Positions 34,775-43,769 of a stretch of DNA of 64,000 nt are shown piece after piece; position 1 is the first letter of the stretch, and every line of letters starts with the position of its first letter. The DNA is taken from positions 124,001 to 188,000 of the forward strand of contig NZ_JAVIFX010000005.1 in assembly GCF_031157255.1 (NCBI RefSeq). Reading direction: 5' to 3'. A program made the position numbers and the translations under genes. This DNA is from Bradyrhizobium sp. LHD-71. GTDB taxonomy: Bacteria; Pseudomonadota; Alphaproteobacteria; Rhizobiales; Xanthobacteraceae. Below the pieces are notes generated by a model, which did not search any database, was not told the origin of the DNA, and saw nothing but the letters and a program-made list of their open reading frames with translations.

Positions 34775-35335
34775 TGACACCAAAGATCGTCAGCTTCAAC
34801 GGGTTCACTTCTGTTAAGAAGACGATGCCCTGCAGGGAGATCATCCATTCTCTTTGCCTTCGCCCGAGCGACGGGCTCTATCTAAACTCAGAACGAGCCA
34901 CTTGCCTTCGCCGCAATACCCACTTCTACGATGAGGGTGTAACTGACCTGCCCGAGTACCTCCTCGGTATTATTGGGATGAAAGCCTGCCCTCCACGCAG
35001 GACAGTCCCGGCAAATCTTGTAGGTCGAATCTCCTAGCAGTAGGAACGGAAAGTCTGAGGCGGCGAACTCCTCATGGGCTCCCGGCCGGGCCGGTGATGG
35101 ATTGGACCATGGCGCTGAAAGACACCTCAACACGAAGTGCGGACCTGCTGAAGCGATCACGGGTGTTGTGGCTGGCACCATCGCAGAGTTCTACGCACGC
35201 CGCTGCCAAGAACTTGCGGTGGGTCAGTTTCTTCTGCGAGACGATCTTAACTTGGCAGCCTTGCGATTTGTCAGTCCAGCTCGTGCGAGCAAGCATTCAG
35301 ATCGGCGATTGTCAGACTTGCGAGCGCCGGCGGCC
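34775..35335. other. Intergenic, no recognised gene
   Basis: A minus-strand frame at 34888-35181 (97 codons, with CRDCPAWRAGFHPNN and VLGQVSYTLIVEVG) has some protein-like character but no recognised family, and the neighbouring frame at 35072-35296 continues it imperfectly. It may be decayed coding DNA. This stretch is where a terminator for the module 3 operon ending at 35336 would be expected; none was found. Confidence 0.35.
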
Positions 35336-36124
35336 TCAGGCAAGCCAGCGCTTGCGTCGTCGATAGTGCTTCACAGCGCGGTAATCGATACTGTGACCGC
35401 CGCCGAGATAGGCCGCCTCGACATCCGGATTGCCTTTCACAACCTCGGCGCTGCCGCTCATCACAACCCGGCCGTTCTCGACCAGGTAGGCTCGCTCCGC
35501 GACTTCGAGCGCTGCCGCAGCGTTCTGCTCGACCAGCAGGACGGCCACTCCTGCTTCCTTGTTGATGCGTCTGATGATGTCGAAGATCTCGTCAACCAGA
35601 AACGGCGCAAGCCCGAGGCTTGGCTCGTCCAGAAGCAGCAGTTTCGGTTCGGTCATCAGCGCACGTCCGATCGCGAGCATCTGCTGCTCGCCGCCCGAGA
35701 GATAGCCGGACTTGGTGCGGGCGCGTTCGGTGAGGCGCGGGAACCACGCGAACACGCGCTCCTTCAGTTGCCTGACGTGCGCAGCACTGCGATGCATCGA
35801 GGCAGCCGCAAGCAGATTTTCCTCCGGTGTGAGCTGGCCGAACACGCGCCGCCCCTCAAGCACATGCACGATACCAGCACGCACGCGCTCGGGCGGGTCG
35901 AGATCCAGAAGATCATGCCCCTGGAAGGCAATCGCGCCCCGTGTGACCTCGCCCCGCTCGGGCTTCAGCAATCCGCTGATCGATTTGAGCGTCGTGCTCT
36001 TGCCGGCGCCATTGGCGCCGAGAAGAGCCACCAGGCCTCCCTCGGGCACGTCGATCGAGATGCTTTTGACCGCGAGAAACACGCGGTCATAGACGACCTC
36101 GATATTGTTCAGACTCAAGAGCAC
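35336..36124 (-). CDS. livF: Branched-chain-type ABC transporter ATPase (LivF-like, copy 2)
   Basis: The 262-residue ATPase carries Walker A GANGAGKST, GIVHVLEGRRVFGQLTPEENL, signature YLSGGEQQMLAIGR, Walker B LLLLDEPSLGLAP and H-loop LLVEQNAAAA. The C-terminus KHYRRRKRWLA repeats the tail of the LivF at 22539, which is not general to LivF and marks the two as the same subfamily. It is the last gene of the module 3 operon and starts 1 nt after the stop of the binding protein. Confidence 0.92.
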   Translation of the reverse strand: MLLSLNNIEVVYDRVFLAVKSISIDVPEGGLVALLGANGAGKSTTLKSISGLLKPERGEVTRGAIAFQGHDLLDLDPPERVRAGIVHVLEGRRVFGQLTPEENLLAAASMHRSAAHVRQLKERVFAWFPRLTERARTKSGYLSGGEQQMLAIGRALMTEPKLLLLDEPSLGLAPFLVDEIFDIIRRINKEAGVAVLLVEQNAAAALEVAERAYLVENGRVVMSGSAEVVKGNPDVEAAYLGGGHSIDYRAVKHYRRRKRWLA

Positions 36125-36125
36125 G

Positions 36126-37382
36126 TTACTTGCCCGACTTCTTGAACTCTTCCGAGTATTTCTTGATCTCGGACCAAACCAGATCCTGATTGGCGGTGAA
36201 CCAGTCGGTTTGAGGCGCGAACTTGGCGCCGTCCCACCGCGCGATGCGGCCTTTGCCGCCGCCTTGATGGTCCTGGCTGGTCACGGTGATCCCGGGCAGC
36301 ATGCCTTCAGCGGTGAAGTCGCTGATGGAGCGGATGCCAGCGTTCAGCCACGGTCCGGTCACGGGACCATTCGGCGCTTTCTCCGCCGCCTTGCGAACGC
36401 CTTCCGCAGCGATCGCCGCCATCATCACACCGATATTGTAGTAGCTTGTGCCGACCTTGGCTTCCTGCCCCGCGCCCTTGCCCTTACCGACGACCTCCGA
36501 AAGGATCTGCTGTATCACCTTCGGATCCCGTCCGCCGGCCGCGGCTTCGAACTTGATGACACCTTTGCAGGCGTCCTTGCCGACGACGTCCATGTCGGAT
36601 TCCGAAAGCCAGACGCTCGAAGAAATGCGGTCCATCTTGAGACCGTTGCGAACAGCCTCGGAAAGCGCCACGGTCTGACCGACACCCGCACCCCAGAAGA
36701 TAATCCAGTCTGGCTGCGCACGCCGGACCTGCGGCCAGATCGCCGCCTGATCGTTGCCCGGCGGCGCATAAGGGAAGGTCTGGAGTGAATAGCCGAGCTT
36801 CCCGGCCAGCGCTTGGAAAATCGGGATCGGCTCCTTGCCGAAAGGCGTATCGATGTGCACGAGCACGATCTTCTTGCCCCTCAAATCCTTGTCCTGCTGA
36901 CGGAAGTAGTCGATTAGCAGGCCTGCCTGTGTCCAGTAGTTCGGCGAAAGCGGCATCACGTAAGGAAAGGCCTCGCCGTCCGCGGCGTCGCTGCGACCGG
37001 AAAGCGTCGTCACCATATTGATCTTGTCCTCCAACGCACGCGGGACCAGCGCCCGGGCGACCGGTGTCGACAGCGGATCGATCAGCACCGCGCCTTCGCG
37101 CTTCATGCGCTCATAAGCCTCGATGGCGCGGGGTATATCGTTTCCGTGATCGGTAATGTCCGCCAATATCTTGTAGCCACCCGCGCCGCCGCGATCGTTG
37201 ATCAGCGTGAGATAGTCACGATGGCCCTGGGCGTATTCGGCGGTCACGAAGGTGTAGACTCGGGTGAAGTCCATCGGCATGCCGATCTTCACGATCCTGT
37301 CTTGCGCCCAAGTCGTGACGGTGGTTCCGGTGAGCATCGTTGCCGCGGTGCTAGCTATGAAGGTGCGTCGGTCAACGTTCAT
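36126..37382 (-). CDS. Branched-chain-type periplasmic binding protein (copy 2)
   Basis: About 418 residues. The N-terminus DRRTFIASTAATML resembles a twin-arginine (Tat) signal followed by a short hydrophobic core and AQ cleavage site. The mature part is a type I periplasmic-binding fold (IGMPMDFTRVYTFVTAEYAQGHRDYLT, LINDRGGAGGYKI, WIIFWGAGVGQTVALSEAVRNG). It differs in sequence from the binding protein at 23355, so the two systems probably take up different ligands. The ATG at 37382 is chosen because GGAGG lies eight nt upstream; ATGs further up at 37388 and 37460 fit less well. Confidence 0.88.
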   Translation of the reverse strand: MNVDRRTFIASTAATMLTGTTVTTWAQDRIVKIGMPMDFTRVYTFVTAEYAQGHRDYLTLINDRGGAGGYKILADITDHGNDIPRAIEAYERMKREGAVLIDPLSTPVARALVPRALEDKINMVTTLSGRSDAADGEAFPYVMPLSPNYWTQAGLLIDYFRQQDKDLRGKKIVLVHIDTPFGKEPIPIFQALAGKLGYSLQTFPYAPPGNDQAAIWPQVRRAQPDWIIFWGAGVGQTVALSEAVRNGLKMDRISSSVWLSESDMDVVGKDACKGVIKFEAAAGGRDPKVIQQILSEVVGKGKGAGQEAKVGTSYYNIGVMMAAIAAEGVRKAAEKAPNGPVTGPWLNAGIRSISDFTAEGMLPGITVTSQDHQGGGKGRIARWDGAKFAPQTDWFTANQDLVWSEIKKYSEEFKKSGK

Positions 37383-37432
37383 CTGCATTTCCTCCATTTT
37401 GTTCCGGCTCGAAATCGCGGCCGGTTTGCTTG

Positions 37433-38506
37433 TCATTTCCTGGCGTAGCGGAACGGCCAAACCAGGAAGTAGTTACGAACGTTGTCGTAGATCTTTGCGA
37501 GCCCGAGCGGCTCGAGCACCAGGAAGCCGACGATCAGCGCGCCGTAGAGCATCAGCGGGATATGCGCGCGCAGGTCACTGGAGAGAGAAAGACCGGCACC
37601 GGCCGCGATCGATGCCACCAGATTGTTCAACACGATCGGTGTGAACAGTATAAGCGCTGCGCCGAAGAAGCTGCCGAGCACGGAGCCGAGCCCGCCGACG
37701 ATCACCATCGCCACGATCTGAACTGACAGATCGATGTGGAACTGGTCCGGCGACACGCTGCGCAGATAACAGACGACGAGCACCGCGCCGACCACGCCAC
37801 CGATAAACGACGACGTCCAGAACGCAAGCAGCTTGTATTTGAACGTGCTTACACCGATGACTTCCGCGGCGTAGTCCTTCTCTCGCACCGCGGCGAGCGC
37901 GCGTCCGAAGCCGGTGCGGTGTACGTTCAGCATGAACAACGTGACCACCGTGCAGACCGCCAGCGCGAAGTAATAGGTCGCGATGTCGCCCTCGATACGC
38001 AACCCGAGAAAGCGGACGGGGGGAACCTGGATCGTCGCCTGCGTGCCGCCGCTGATCGCCGGCACGTGCGCGATAACAAAATCGACGATGTATTGCATCG
38101 CAAGCGTGGACATCGCGAGATAGAGCGTTTTTACCCGAAGAGCTGCGAAACCGAAGATCACACCGATCATCGCGCTCGCAAGACCGCCCGCAATCATCGC
38201 GATCTCGAACGGAACGCCGGCGCGCACCAGATGCACAGACGAGTAGGCGCCGATTGCCATCACCGCGCCGTAACCCAAATGAATCTGCCCGGCACCGCCC
38301 ATCAGCAGGTTGAGGCCGAGCGCCGCCATGGACCAGATCAGCCACGGCAGCAGATAGGCGACGAGGTAAAGGCGGTCGATCAGGAACGGCGCCACTATCA
38401 GGAAGGCTGCAATGGTCCCGACGAGATAGCGGTCGAACGGCAGCGGCCACAGCATCCGCTCATGGCGATAGGAGGTATGACGAATGCCTGCGCGACGGTA
38501 CAGCAT
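37433..38506 (-). CDS. livM: Branched-chain-type ABC permease (LivM-like, copy 2)
   Basis: The 357-residue membrane protein has the LivM pattern: LGLNLLMGGAGQIHLGYGAVMAIGAY, then LYLAMSTLAMQYIVDF, GRALAAVREKDYAAEVIGV and MVIVGGLGSVLGSFFG, with about ten hydrophobic segments. A hydrophilic N-terminal lead of some 18 residues precedes the first membrane segment, and a second ATG at residue 18 (MLWPLPF) could be the real start. It begins 1 nt after the LivH stop. Confidence 0.9.
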   Translation of the reverse strand: MLYRRAGIRHTSYRHERMLWPLPFDRYLVGTIAAFLIVAPFLIDRLYLVAYLLPWLIWSMAALGLNLLMGGAGQIHLGYGAVMAIGAYSSVHLVRAGVPFEIAMIAGGLASAMIGVIFGFAALRVKTLYLAMSTLAMQYIVDFVIAHVPAISGGTQATIQVPPVRFLGLRIEGDIATYYFALAVCTVVTLFMLNVHRTGFGRALAAVREKDYAAEVIGVSTFKYKLLAFWTSSFIGGVVGAVLVVCYLRSVSPDQFHIDLSVQIVAMVIVGGLGSVLGSFFGAALILFTPIVLNNLVASIAAGAGLSLSSDLRAHIPLMLYGALIVGFLVLEPLGLAKIYDNVRNYFLVWPFRYARK

Positions 38507-38507
38507 C

Positions 38508-39395
38508 TCAAACGCGCTCGATCTGCTCGCGGCCGAACAGCCCGTAGGGCCGCACCAGGAGCGTCATCAGAATGATCAGGGATGCGACGATGTCGCGGGT
38601 GCCGCCGCCGACCAGCGGGTCGACGATGCCGGTTGCGAGGCTCTCGCAGACGCCGACGATGACACCTGCGAGAAGCACGCCCGGAATGCTGTCGAGCCCA
38701 CCAAGGATGGCGATCGCGAGCGCCTTCATCAGCAGTAGCGACAAGCTCCAGTCGACCCCCTGGGTCGATCCCCATAAAATGCCGGCGGCCGTCGCGGTGC
38801 CGGCCGCAAGACCCCAGGCGATAGCGATCGCGCGCTCGACCCGGATGCCAACCGACCACGACGCCCCCTGATCGTCGGACACCGCACGCATTATGATACC
38901 GGCGCGCGAATTGAACAACACGATCGTCCCGACGATCAAGACGGCGGACGTGATACCGCCGATCAGGTAGGCGCGATTGATCAGCATCTCGCCGAGGAAC
39001 ATCGGCGCCTGTGGGATCCCGAGATCAAGCCGCTTCACCGCGACGCCGAAGAACCCAGGCATCATCCCGCGCAGAAAAATCTCCATGCCGAAGGTGACCA
39101 TGATGATCATAATGATCGGCTGGCCGACCATATGCCGCAGCACTGCGCGCTCGATCACGAAGCCGAGCCCGAACATCGTGACGAGCGCGAGGGGTATGGC
39201 CACCCACAGCGGCGCCCCCATCAACGTCGCAAACGCCCAGGCAACATAGCTCCCGGTCATCGCGATCGCACCCTGCGCGAAATTGGCAACGCTGGAGGTC
39301 TTGTAGACGAGCACAATGCCGACAGCGACGAGCGCATACATCAAGCCCACCAGCGCGCCGGTGATCGCCAGTTCACCGATCAGCCACAGATCCAT
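38508..39395 (-). CDS. livH: Branched-chain-type ABC permease (LivH-like, copy 2)
   Basis: The 295-residue permease shows LIGELAITGALVGLMYALVA, VYKTSSVANFAQGAIAMTG, the coupling region RAVSDDQGASWSVGIRVERA and LAIAILGGLDSIPGVLLAG. It forms the channel with LivM encoded downstream. Its start codon shares one base with the stop of the acyl-CoA ligase gene (TGATG). Confidence 0.92.
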   Translation of the reverse strand: MDLWLIGELAITGALVGLMYALVAVGIVLVYKTSSVANFAQGAIAMTGSYVAWAFATLMGAPLWVAIPLALVTMFGLGFVIERAVLRHMVGQPIIMIIMVTFGMEIFLRGMMPGFFGVAVKRLDLGIPQAPMFLGEMLINRAYLIGGITSAVLIVGTIVLFNSRAGIIMRAVSDDQGASWSVGIRVERAIAIAWGLAAGTATAAGILWGSTQGVDWSLSLLLMKALAIAILGGLDSIPGVLLAGVIVGVCESLATGIVDPLVGGGTRDIVASLIILMTLLVRPYGLFGREQIERV

Positions 39396-41344
39396 CAGCC
39401 GACCTCCCGGATCGACAGCGTGCGCCGGATCGTTCCGGTTTCGCCGCTCTCGTAGACGATACGTGCGTCCTGCTCGACCGTTCGCGCACCCGAATACAGC
39501 GCGTCGATCAGCGACGCGTAGCGCTCCTCGATCACGTTGCGGCGTAGCTTGCGCGTGCGGGTGATCTCGCCGTCATCCGCGTCGAAATCCTTGTGCAGGT
39601 TGACGAAGCGCCGGACGCGCAGATGTTGCGGCAGCAGCTCGTTGACATGCCGGAGCACCGAGGCGGTAAGATCGTAAACCTGCGGACGCTGTGAAAGCTC
39701 CGCATACGACGCGAACGAAATCCCCTCGTCCTCGGCCCAGTGCCCCACCGCCTCGTGGTCAATGCAGGCGATCGCACACAGACCGGCGCGACCGGCACCC
39801 AGCACCGCGACGTTGCGGATGTAGGGCGAGAACTTGATACGGTTCTCGATGTAGTTCGGGATATAGCGTTCGCCGGCGGCCGTATGCACGACCTCACTCA
39901 CGCGGCCGAGCACGACCAGATCGCCGCCATTCTCGAAGTAGCCGGCGTCTCCCGTGTGCAGCCAGCCGTCGGCGAGCGCCTTCCCGCTCGCCTCCGGATC
40001 ATCGAAATACCCGTCGATCACCGAACTCGACTTGATGAGGATCTCGCCTTTGTCGTCGATGCGAACCTCGACGCCCGGCAGCGGGTTGCCGATCGCATGG
40101 AGCGTCACGGCACCGTCGGCCTGCGCCGCCGTGAGGGCGCAGCTTTCGGTCTGCCCGTAGATCTGCCTGAGATTGACCCCGAGCGCGCGAAAGAACAGGA
40201 AGGTGTCTTCGCCAATCGCCTCGCCGCCCGTGAAGGCATGGCGGACGAGCGACACACCGAGATAGTCCTTCACGGGACCGAATACCAATATCTCTCCTGC
40301 AAACATCAGCAGGCGCTCAACGACACTCGGAGGCGTTCCGGCGAGGCGGCGACGTTCGATTTCGATGGCTCGCGGCACGAAGTATTTGAAGAGCGCGCGC
40401 TTTGCCCTGGTGGAATCCTCGATGCCGACCTGGACGCGCGTCAGCATGTTGTCCCAGGCGCGCGGGGCCGCCAGATACCAGGTCGGCGCGGCTTCGCGCA
40501 GGTCGCGCAGCACCGTCTCCTGTCGCTCCGGTATGTTGACGGTGAAGCGCAGCAGCACCGCGGCCGCAAGGCTGAACATGAAGTCCCCGACCCATGCGGC
40601 CGGCAGATAGGCGTAGTAGTCCTCGTGCTCGTCGATGACGCCGCCGGCGCGCGCGTTCAACACCCCGCCAATCACGTTGCGATGGCGCAGCGGCACACCT
40701 TTCGGCGCGCCCGTCGTTCCGGAGGAATGCATCAGCACCGCGATGTCTTCGGCGGTGGCGTGCGAGACCAGATCGGTCGCCAATGCCGGCTTGGCGGCCA
40801 GCAGCGCCCGCCCGCGCAAGAGCATCTCGTCATACGAGACGATGACATCGTCGGGGTAACCGGACAGGCCGCGCGGATCGTCGTAGACGATCCTGTGCGG
40901 GCGCCCCGTACGTTCGCGGAGCTCGAGCAGCTTGTCGACCTGCTCCTGATCCTCGGCGACCGCGATGCGAGGCTCGCCGTAGCGGGTATAGTGGGTCAGC
41001 TCCTCGGGCGGCACGTCCGGGAACACCGGCGAAGGGAACGCCCGCAGCGCAGTTGCGGCGATCATCGAAAGATAAAGACGCATGCGGTTATCGCCGATGA
41101 CCGTCAGCGCCTGCCCCGGCCCGAGCCCGATCGATTGGAACGCGGCGGCGAGCGCCAGCGTCTCGGCAAAGACTTCACGCCAGGTGCGCTCCTGCCAGAT
41201 GCCGTAATCACGCTCGCGAAAGGCCACGCGATCGGCGCTCTCGTGCGCGTTGCGTGCGAGAGCGGCAATCAGCGTCGCCGGCACGCCGTCCGGCCGCGTC
41301 GGCCAGGACGTGACAAACCGGACCGGCGGAACATGAGCATTCAT
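39395..41344 (-). CDS. Long-chain-type acyl-CoA ligase embedded in Liv operon (copy 2)
   Basis: The 649-residue adenylate-forming enzyme matches the ligase at 26544 in length and layout: P-loop HSSGTTGAPKGVPL, QIYGQTESCALT, GWLHTGDAGYFENGGDL, LGRVSEVVHTAAGERYIPNYIEN. In the last motif the catalytic-Lys region differs from its paralog, though RTRKLRRNVI near the C-terminus is shared. It should activate an imported acid to its CoA ester. It overlaps LivG by 4 nt and LivH by 1 nt, repeating the arrangement of module 2. Confidence 0.92.
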   Translation of the reverse strand: MNAHVPPVRFVTSWPTRPDGVPATLIAALARNAHESADRVAFRERDYGIWQERTWREVFAETLALAAAFQSIGLGPGQALTVIGDNRMRLYLSMIAATALRAFPSPVFPDVPPEELTHYTRYGEPRIAVAEDQEQVDKLLELRERTGRPHRIVYDDPRGLSGYPDDVIVSYDEMLLRGRALLAAKPALATDLVSHATAEDIAVLMHSSGTTGAPKGVPLRHRNVIGGVLNARAGGVIDEHEDYYAYLPAAWVGDFMFSLAAAVLLRFTVNIPERQETVLRDLREAAPTWYLAAPRAWDNMLTRVQVGIEDSTRAKRALFKYFVPRAIEIERRRLAGTPPSVVERLLMFAGEILVFGPVKDYLGVSLVRHAFTGGEAIGEDTFLFFRALGVNLRQIYGQTESCALTAAQADGAVTLHAIGNPLPGVEVRIDDKGEILIKSSSVIDGYFDDPEASGKALADGWLHTGDAGYFENGGDLVVLGRVSEVVHTAAGERYIPNYIENRIKFSPYIRNVAVLGAGRAGLCAIACIDHEAVGHWAEDEGISFASYAELSQRPQVYDLTASVLRHVNELLPQHLRVRRFVNLHKDFDADDGEITRTRKLRRNVIEERYASLIDALYSGARTVEQDARIVYESGETGTIRRTLSIREVG

Positions 41345-42156
41345 GCGGCGGCTCCGACGTGGCGTTTGGCGGCGCGTTCGCCAAGGTAGGCCTGGATCAC
41401 GCGCGGTTCGGAGATCGCCTCGAGCGGCTTGCCCTGCGCGATATTCTCGCCGTAACTCAGCACCATCACGCGATCGCAGATCGAGGTCACCACGTCCATG
41501 TGGTGCTCGATCATCAGCACGGTCGTGTTGCGCTCCTCGCGCGCATCGAGGATGAAACGGGCGATGTATTCCTTCTCTTCCTTGTTCATCCCGGCCATCG
41601 GCTCATCCAGGATGAGCAGACGCGGATCGGCCGCTAGCGCGCGCGCAAGCTCCACGCGCTTCTGAAGGCCGAGAGGAATGACCTCGACCGGCTCGTCGCG
41701 GATATCCTGAAGCTGCATGAAGTCGATCAGTTCCTCGACCGCGCGGCGATGCGCTACTTCGTGCCGCGCCGCCCAGACCCAGTAGAACAGCGTTGCGAGC
41801 GCGCCTGAGCCAACACCCATATGGACGTGACGGCCGAGCAGGATGTTGTCGAGCACGGTCATGCCGCGGAACAAGGCCAGATTCTGGAACGTGCGCGCCA
41901 CACCATGCGCCGCGATGCGATGCGGCCGCATGCGGGTGGTATCGGCGCCGAAGATGGCGACACTGCCTCTCTGCGGGCGATAGAAGCCGGTCACGACATT
42001 GACGAGGCTGGTCTTGCCACTTCCATTCGGACCGACCAGCCCGAAGATCTCGCCCGGCATGATGTCGAAGCTCAGGCCTTTGAGGGCGCGCAGCCCACCG
42101 AACGACAATTCGATGTCGCGGCATTCGAGCACGGCGCTGGCTGAGCCTTCTGTCAT
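41341..42156 (-). CDS. livG: Branched-chain-type ABC transporter ATPase (LivG-like, copy 2)
   Basis: The 271-residue ATPase has Walker A GPNGSGKTS, ARTFQNLALFRGMTVLDNIL, degenerate signature IPLGLQKRVELARAL, Walker B LLILDEPMAGMNKEEK and H-loop LMIEHHMDVV. It is paired with the LivF at 35336. It starts 4 nt after the carboxyltransferase gene and overlaps the ligase by 4 nt, so carboxylase and transporter genes are transcribed together. Confidence 0.92.
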   Translation of the reverse strand: MTEGSASAVLECRDIELSFGGLRALKGLSFDIMPGEIFGLVGPNGSGKTSLVNVVTGFYRPQRGSVAIFGADTTRMRPHRIAAHGVARTFQNLALFRGMTVLDNILLGRHVHMGVGSGALATLFYWVWAARHEVAHRRAVEELIDFMQLQDIRDEPVEVIPLGLQKRVELARALAADPRLLILDEPMAGMNKEEKEYIARFILDAREERNTTVLMIEHHMDVVTSICDRVMVLSYGENIAQGKPLEAISEPRVIQAYLGERAAKRHVGAAA

Positions 42157-42160
42157 CGCG

Positions 42161-43768
42161 TCACATCCGGAACACGCCGTAGTGGGGTCGATCGATCGGT
42201 GCGTTCAGCGCCGCCGAAATCGCGATGCCTAGCGCGTTGCGCGTATCGACCGGGTCCAGGATACCGTCATCCCACATCTCGGACGTCGAATAGTACGCGC
42301 TCTGCTGGCGTCTGTATTCCTGAAGAATCGGCTCGCGGATCTCGTCGATTTCATCGTTCGACAACATCCGTCCCTCCCGCGAAAGCTGCCGCACCTTGAT
42401 ATCGGCGAGCACATTTGCCGCCTGCTCGGCGCCCATCACGGAAATCTGGCTCTGCGGCCACATGAACAGAAAGCGCGGGTCGAAAGCCCGGCCGGACATG
42501 CCGTAGTTGCCGGCACCGAACGAGCCGTTGCAGATGACGGTGATCTTCGGCACTTCGCTTCCCGATACGGCCATGATCATCTTGGCCCCGTCCTTGGTGA
42601 TGCCGCGGTGCTCGTAGTCGCGACCAACCATGTAACCGGTGATGTTCTGCAGAAACAGCATCGGGACCTGGTGTTGGTTACAGAGCTGCATGAAATGCGC
42701 GCCCTTGAGCGAGGAATCGTTGAACAGCACGCCGTTGTTGGCGAGGATTCCGACCTTGAACCCCCACAGATGCGCGAAGCCGCAGACGAGTGTCGTCCCG
42801 TAGGCCGGCTGATATTCATGGAAACGGCTGCCGTCGACAAGGCGCGCAATAATCTCCCGCGCGTCGAATTGCGTCTTGATGTCGCGCGGGATCAGGCCGT
42901 AGAGTTCTTCCGGATCGTAATAGGGCGGCTCGGGATTGGTGCGCTGCACGTCAAACTTCGACGGAAGCCCAAACTGGGCGACGATCTCGCGGGCGATCGC
43001 GATTGCCTGTTCTTCAGAGACGGCGGGATAATCCGCGGTGCCGGAAATGCGCGTGTGGGTGTCGGCCCCTCCGAGCTCCTCCACGCCGACGATCTCACCG
43101 GTGGCGGCCTTCACCAGCGGCGGTCCACCGAGGAAGATCGCGCCGGTGCCGCGCACGATCACGTTGTATTCGGACAGCGCCGGCACGTAAGCGCCGCCGG
43201 CCGTGCAGTGTCCGAGAACGAGGGCGACCTGTGGCACGCCCAGCTTCGAAAGGATCGCCTGGTTGCGGAAGATGCGGCCCGCCAAATACCGATCCGCGAA
43301 CAGGTCCGCCTGCAGCGGCAGGAAACCGCCGGCGCTGTCGCAGAGATGGACCACCGGCAGTCGGTTCTCGATCGCGATGTCGAGCGTGCGCACAATCTTC
43401 TTGACCGAATGCGGGTACCACGCTCCGCCCTTCACGCTCGCGTCGTCGGCATGGATGATCACTTCACGGCCGCTGACGATGCCGATGCCGGACACGATGC
43501 CCGCTCCCGGCACCTCGCCGTCGTAGGACTGGTTCGCCGCCAGCGTCGACAGCTCGAGGAACGGCGTGCCGGGATCGAGCAGCATCTCGATGCGGTCGCG
43601 AACGAACATCTTGTTCTGCCGCTTCAGCCGTTCGATATCACGCGCAGGACGCTCGCGACGCGCCGCGCTCTGACGCGCCTTGAGGTTTGCGGCGAGCTTG
43701 CGGTTGTGGGCGCTGTTGGCCCCAAACTCTTCCGAACCGGTATCAAGGCGGCTTTCGATGCGGCGCAT
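42161..43768 (-). CDS. Acyl-CoA carboxylase carboxyltransferase subunit (copy 2)
   Basis: The 535-residue carboxyltransferase has both halves: STLAANQSYDGEVPGAGIVSG, LCDSAGGFLPLQADLF, CTAGGAYVPALSEYN, then ANNGVLFNDSSLKGAHF, FLQNITGYMVGRDYEH and CNGSFGAGNYGMSGRAF. It is closest in layout to the methylcrotonyl/geranyl-CoA carboxylase beta group, like the protein at 19687. It works with the separate BCCP and BC proteins encoded just upstream (1-nt gap to BCCP). The N-terminal ~20 residues before NSAHNRKLAANL vary from relatives, so the start is slightly uncertain. Confidence 0.92.
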   Translation of the reverse strand: MRRIESRLDTGSEEFGANSAHNRKLAANLKARQSAARRERPARDIERLKRQNKMFVRDRIEMLLDPGTPFLELSTLAANQSYDGEVPGAGIVSGIGIVSGREVIIHADDASVKGGAWYPHSVKKIVRTLDIAIENRLPVVHLCDSAGGFLPLQADLFADRYLAGRIFRNQAILSKLGVPQVALVLGHCTAGGAYVPALSEYNVIVRGTGAIFLGGPPLVKAATGEIVGVEELGGADTHTRISGTADYPAVSEEQAIAIAREIVAQFGLPSKFDVQRTNPEPPYYDPEELYGLIPRDIKTQFDAREIIARLVDGSRFHEYQPAYGTTLVCGFAHLWGFKVGILANNGVLFNDSSLKGAHFMQLCNQHQVPMLFLQNITGYMVGRDYEHRGITKDGAKMIMAVSGSEVPKITVICNGSFGAGNYGMSGRAFDPRFLFMWPQSQISVMGAEQAANVLADIKVRQLSREGRMLSNDEIDEIREPILQEYRRQQSAYYSTSEMWDDGILDPVDTRNALGIAISAALNAPIDRPHYGVFRM

Positions 43769-43769
43769 G

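Noticed and set aside
39740-41389. 549-codon plus-strand open frame opposite the ligase
   Set aside because: Antisense shadow of a clear adenylate-forming enzyme; composition is His/Arg/Asp-rich as expected for a shadow.
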